DNA of 6,536 bases, from the NCBI GenBank assembly GCA_964580455.1, contig CAZOKO010000122.1, positions 1 to 6,536 of the forward strand, in the 5' to 3' direction. Positions within the stretch are counted from its first letter, which is position 1, and each line of letters opens with the position of its first letter. The DNA is from CAZOKO01 sp964580455. GTDB taxonomy: Bacteria > Desulfobacterota > WTBG01. The translations under genes were made by a program, and so were the position numbers. A model generated the notes under the pieces. That model was not told the origin of the DNA and made no database searches. It was given only the letters and a program-made list of their open reading frames with translations. This document shows positions 3,892 to 6,536 of this stretch, one piece after another.

Positions 3892-6318
3892 TTACCAGTA
3901 ATGCTCGGTTCTTGAGATGATTTCCATTTGAACCTGGGGGGCTAGTTCGACAAAGAATACGCTGAATCCTGCAAGCCTTACCACCAGATCCTTGTAGTTC
4001 TCAGGATTACGCTGGGCATCAAGCAGCGTCTCTTTATCAACCACATTAAACTGTATGTGATAACCACCCATCTCAGCATAGGTCTTTACCAGTGCCCAGA
4101 ATTTCCTCACCCTCTCTTCATCGTTCAGTACTTCCGGATGAAATTTGAGATTAAAAAGAGTGGCCAGGGCAGGAGCGTAATCTACCTTGGTTGCAGATTT
4201 AATGACAGCTGTGGGACCTCTGTGGTCAGTCCCTGGATAGGCCGAAAGAGATCCATCGGCATAGGGAGTGCAGGCCATTCTTCCATCCGGTGTTGCCCCT
4301 GTTGTCTGCCCATGAAAGTAATGGGCAGTTACCCCCAGATAGGCAAATGAAACAATATCTCCCCAGGGATTGGTATAGTGAGGATATATTGCCTCTTTTA
4401 CTATCTGAAATACCTCATTTACCGTTCCATCTGCATAATCATCATCGTTACCGTACTTGGGGGTATTAAGCAGCATTTTACGCAGTCCCTCTTTACCCTT
4501 AAAGTTTACTCTAAGTGCCTCAAACACCTCTTGCATGCTGATCTCTTTGTCCTCAAATACCAGCTTTTTAAGAGCAGTCAGAGAGTTTCCTGCTGTTACC
4601 ATGCCGATAGGATAGGTAGTGAGAAGATTGGTGTATCTACTACCACCCTCGTTAATGTCCTTCCCTAATGCAATACAGTCATTTATCAGGGAAGAATTGA
4701 AAGGTGTGGGAACCAGATCGGGATAGGGGGCATAGAAGGTGTTCATAGTATTGATCACCCATTCTGCATTTTGCTTAAGCTGGATCTTGAAAGCTTCAAT
4801 CAGTTGATCATAATCTTTGAAATTAAGAGGATCACCTGTTTCCGGACCAAGTTTTGCCCCTGTCAAGGGGTCCTTCCCATTATTGAGTGCCAGTTCCAAA
4901 CACTTGGGAACACTTAAGAAACCACCAAAATAGAGGGTTGAAGAGTAAGGAATACCGATTTCAACACAGCCTGTAGGGTTATATGTCCTCGCCTCTTCTA
5001 AAGGTATGCCATAATGGGAAAGGGTAGAGAGAGCATATTTGTCGCAAAAGATGGCCGGTTTTCCCCCGCCGCTTTTGATCACCTCTGCACATTTGAACAA
5101 AAAGTCCTCTTTGAGCCCATCAAAATAACGGAGAGATAAGGTCGGCTGGGATAGTTTTATCTCCTTCTCAACCTCCAAAATGAGATAAGAAAGATCATTG
5201 GTCGCATCCTCCCCTTCTTCAGTCTGACCCCCTATGGTTACGTTCTGAAAAACACTTCCCTGACACAAGTTGGCGGTAGCACCCTGGTGAAGCAATTCTA
5301 TCCCGGCAAACTTAATCCACAGACATCCCAGTAGCTCCTTTGCTTCATCTCTTGTAATCCGCCCGTCTTCTATGTCTTTTTTATAAAAGGGGTATAGATA
5401 CTGGTCAAGCCTGCCGGGAGAATAACCCCAGGAGTTGTTCTCTATCTCAACAGCAAGGTGGGTGAACCAGATGGATTGCAGGGCCTGATGGAAAGTCCTG
5501 GCAGGGTTTGCAGGAACCTGCTCACAGTTTTTGGCAATTTCTTCTAATTCTCGCTTACATGCAGGATTGTTTTCTTTAAATGCTTTTTTCTTTGCAAGAT
5601 CAGCGTATCGTTTCGCCAGGGTGATTACTCCATTACAGGAGATGATAACTGCTTCCCAGAAATACCTCTTATGAAGGTCTTCATTGGATAGTACCAGGTT
5701 ACTTTCAATTTGCTCTTGTGCCTCTGCGATAAACCCCAAAAGACCCTTATTCAGTACCTTGGGGAAATTGACCACCTGCCTTCCATGCGGTGCAGGGACA
5801 TCAAAGGCAAAGGAGAGCCTGGTTTTGACCCCATCCTCTATCAGATTACCCCACTTCTCCTGCCAGAGAGGAAGGAGGACACCCCTTACCGTTTTGCCTT
5901 TCCAGTACTCTATATCTTCCAGGATTATGTCATGATCTTCAGCAGTGATCTCAAATTTGCTGGTTTCTCTCGAAGAAAGCATCTTCAGTTCCTGCTCGAT
6001 CCAATCAGTAGCAAACTCAGGATAGAGCGACCCCCCTCGTCTGTATTTGGTTTGACTCCCTACAATAAGTTCGCTATCATATATAGTGATCTCTTTATTT
6101 AAAAGAAGGTTATCAAAAGCCCTGGCCCTGCGTAAGGCAATAGGTTCACCTTCTGATTGTTTCCAGTATTCTGTGAAGAGATGAGATCGTTCTCCGCAAA
6201 CATGGGGAGTTGCGGAAAGATAATCCTCTCTTAATGCAGTAACACGATCACTTATCCTGAACCTTAAATCAGTTCCACCATTCTCAGTTAGAACACTATA
6301 GGCACCTTGGATAGCCAT
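3892..6318 (-). CDS. Glycyl radical enzyme of the GCVE (eliminase-like) type, substrate unassigned
   Basis: This 808-residue cytosolic GRE has an N-terminal pyruvate-formate-lyase-like barrel and a C-terminal glycyl radical domain. Its glycyl loop RLAGFS (781-786) puts the radical on G784, 24 residues from the end. The active-site loop NPTGCVE carries the thiyl cysteine C451 and the base E453; this Glu is typical of dehydratases and lyases and absent from pyruvate formate-lyase and benzylsuccinate synthases. H178 (PHGRQVVNF) matches a conserved active-site histidine. Against glycerol/propanediol dehydratase (NGHSIS before GRxDQY; Asp 14 residues after the Cys, from memory), this protein has W297, G298 and G465, so it is unlikely to be a diol dehydratase. 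The stretch after GCVE, with PKCLELALNNGKDP (471-484), resembles hydroxyproline dehydratase as I recall it. No microcompartment targeting peptide is evident. The start has AAGGAGG 8 nt upstream. Confidence 0.95.
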   Translation of the reverse strand: MAIQGAYSVLTENGGTDLRFRISDRVTALREDYLSATPHVCGERSHLFTEYWKQSEGEPIALRRARAFDNLLLNKEITIYDSELIVGSQTKYRRGGSLYPEFATDWIEQELKMLSSRETSKFEITAEDHDIILEDIEYWKGKTVRGVLLPLWQEKWGNLIEDGVKTRLSFAFDVPAPHGRQVVNFPKVLNKGLLGFIAEAQEQIESNLVLSNEDLHKRYFWEAVIISCNGVITLAKRYADLAKKKAFKENNPACKRELEEIAKNCEQVPANPARTFHQALQSIWFTHLAVEIENNSWGYSPGRLDQYLYPFYKKDIEDGRITRDEAKELLGCLWIKFAGIELLHQGATANLCQGSVFQNVTIGGQTEEGEDATNDLSYLILEVEKEIKLSQPTLSLRYFDGLKEDFLFKCAEVIKSGGGKPAIFCDKYALSTLSHYGIPLEEARTYNPTGCVEIGIPYSSTLYFGGFLSVPKCLELALNNGKDPLTGAKLGPETGDPLNFKDYDQLIEAFKIQLKQNAEWVINTMNTFYAPYPDLVPTPFNSSLINDCIALGKDINEGGSRYTNLLTTYPIGMVTAGNSLTALKKLVFEDKEISMQEVFEALRVNFKGKEGLRKMLLNTPKYGNDDDYADGTVNEVFQIVKEAIYPHYTNPWGDIVSFAYLGVTAHYFHGQTTGATPDGRMACTPYADGSLSAYPGTDHRGPTAVIKSATKVDYAPALATLFNLKFHPEVLNDEERVRKFWALVKTYAEMGGYHIQFNVVDKETLLDAQRNPENYKDLVVRLAGFSVFFVELAPQVQMEIISRTEHYW

Positions 6319-6326
6319 ATATTAAA

Positions 6327-6333
6327 CCTCCTT
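6327..6333 (-). promoter_or_regulatory. Ribosome-binding site of the GRE gene
   Basis: AAGGAGG on the minus strand lies 8 nt before the ATG at 6318. This strong Shine-Dalgarno fixes the GRE start and suggests high expression. It directly follows, and shares two bases with, the TAA stop of the possible upstream 46-codon ORF. Confidence 0.9.
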
Positions 6334-6472
6334 AAGAGATTATTATTCGAATAACCCATAAAATATCTTGAATTAAATAACTATAACAAATTTTAATAAC
6401 ACATGCAATGATTAACAAAAATAATTTGTCGGTCTTCACTTTTTTCAATGTTTTGTTTATTGTAGTTTCCAT
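6332..6472 (-). CDS. Possible small hydrophobic leader ORF (46 aa) upstream of the GRE
   Basis: An ATG at 6472 opens 46 codons ending in TAA at 6332-6334, whose bases overlap the GRE ribosome-binding site. The peptide starts METTINKTLKKVKTDK, then has a hydrophobic stretch (LFLLIIACVIKICYSYLI, about 17-34) and ends WVIRIIIS. The basic N-terminus followed by a hydrophobic helix fits a small membrane peptide, and the stop/SD overlap would allow translational coupling. Against it: there is no clear Shine-Dalgarno, AT-rich DNA easily yields Ile/Leu-rich frames, and the best promoter lies inside it. No family is recognised. Confidence 0.25.
   Translation of the reverse strand: METTINKTLKKVKTDKLFLLIIACVIKICYSYLIQDILWVIRIIIS
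6343..6354. promoter_or_regulatory. 12-bp perfect palindrome in the GRE leader (candidate operator)
   Basis: TTATTCGAATAA is perfectly symmetrical. It lies between the predicted transcription start (near 6373) and the ribosome-binding site, a position where a bound repressor would block transcription. No known operator consensus was recognised, and short AT-rich palindromes arise by chance. Confidence 0.35.
6380..6408 (-). promoter_or_regulatory. Predicted sigma-70-type promoter of the GRE operon
   Basis: Minus-strand TTGCAT (-35, 6403-6408) and TATAGT (-10, 6380-6385) are separated by exactly 17 bp. Transcription would begin near 6373 and give a leader of about 55 nt. The rest of 6319-6536 is very AT-rich, with no sigma-54 GG/GC signature seen. 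Confidence 0.6.
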
Positions 6473-6536
6473 TTGCTGTTATTAAAATATTACTGCTCAA
6501 ATCATCGCAATTTTATGAGATTGTTTCGCTTTGCTC

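Noticed and set aside
3892..6318. Pyruvate formate-lyase or benzyl/alkylsuccinate synthase identity for the GRE
   Set aside because: Pyruvate formate-lyase has adjacent cysteines, and succinate synthases lack the Glu two residues after the active-site Cys. Here the loop is GCVE.
3892..6318. 4-Hydroxyphenylacetate decarboxylase
   Set aside because: That enzyme is longer, as I recall about 900 residues, and needs a cysteine-rich small Fe-S subunit. The small protein in this operon has no cysteine.
6380..6420. A sigma-54 (-24/-12) promoter around TTGCA upstream of the GRE
   Set aside because: The TTGCA is present, but no GG lies at the required distance upstream, and the sigma-70-type pair fits better.

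Overview
The window reads as part of an anaerobic bacterial chromosome of moderate-to-low G+C. Its core is a leftward (minus-strand) glycyl radical enzyme (GRE) locus. On the right, 3892-6318 encodes an 808-residue GRE of the Gly-Cys-Val-Glu ('GCVE') eliminase-like type. It is followed by its radical-SAM activating enzyme (2775-3677) and, 16 nt further on, by a 96-residue lysine-rich small membrane protein (2468-2758). A hairpin with T-tracts (2346-2374) closes the unit. Oxygen-labile GRE chemistry implies an anaerobe. The taxon cannot be fixed from the sequence; a Desulfobacterota-like or other environmental anaerobe is only a guess.

The left third (about 145-2176) is a group II intron on the plus strand. 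It has a structured 5' ribozyme part (about 145-674), a reverse transcriptase/maturase gene (675-1991, YCDD active site, no endonuclease domain), a recognisable domain V (2017-2049) and an unusually long domain VI region that ends near a CTACTCTAC motif. It is visibly richer in G+C than its flanks, as expected for an acquired element. It sits just behind a Shine-Dalgarno-like AAAGGAGG. Splicing at one plausible pair of junctions would join two short open stretches into a small reading frame, but no known gene can be named there.

The spacer between intron and operon (2177-2467) has no convincing gene. It holds a dyad, two runs of six G, the operon terminator and a cluster of short repeats. The GRE-activase spacer (3678-3891) contains a 186-bp segment bounded by 12-bp perfect inverted repeats (ATTCACCACAGA / TCTGTGGTGAAT) with an inner 12-bp stem. 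It looks like a small non-coding repeat element that has separated the two genes.

Upstream of the GRE there is an excellent ribosome-binding site (AAGGAGG, 8-nt spacing), a good sigma-70-type promoter (TTGCAT-17-TATAGT) and a 12-bp perfect palindrome in the leader. There is also an alternative reading of the same DNA as a 46-codon hydrophobic ORF whose stop codon overlaps the GRE ribosome-binding site. Working model: the activase installs a glycyl radical on Gly784; the radical moves to Cys451, and Glu453 probably acts as the general base in a C-X bond-cleaving (dehydratase, lyase or decarboxylase-like) reaction. Positions that bind substrate in glycerol and propanediol dehydratases are different here, so the substrate is open. 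The best guess is a relative of hydroxyproline dehydratase (HypD) with an altered pocket.
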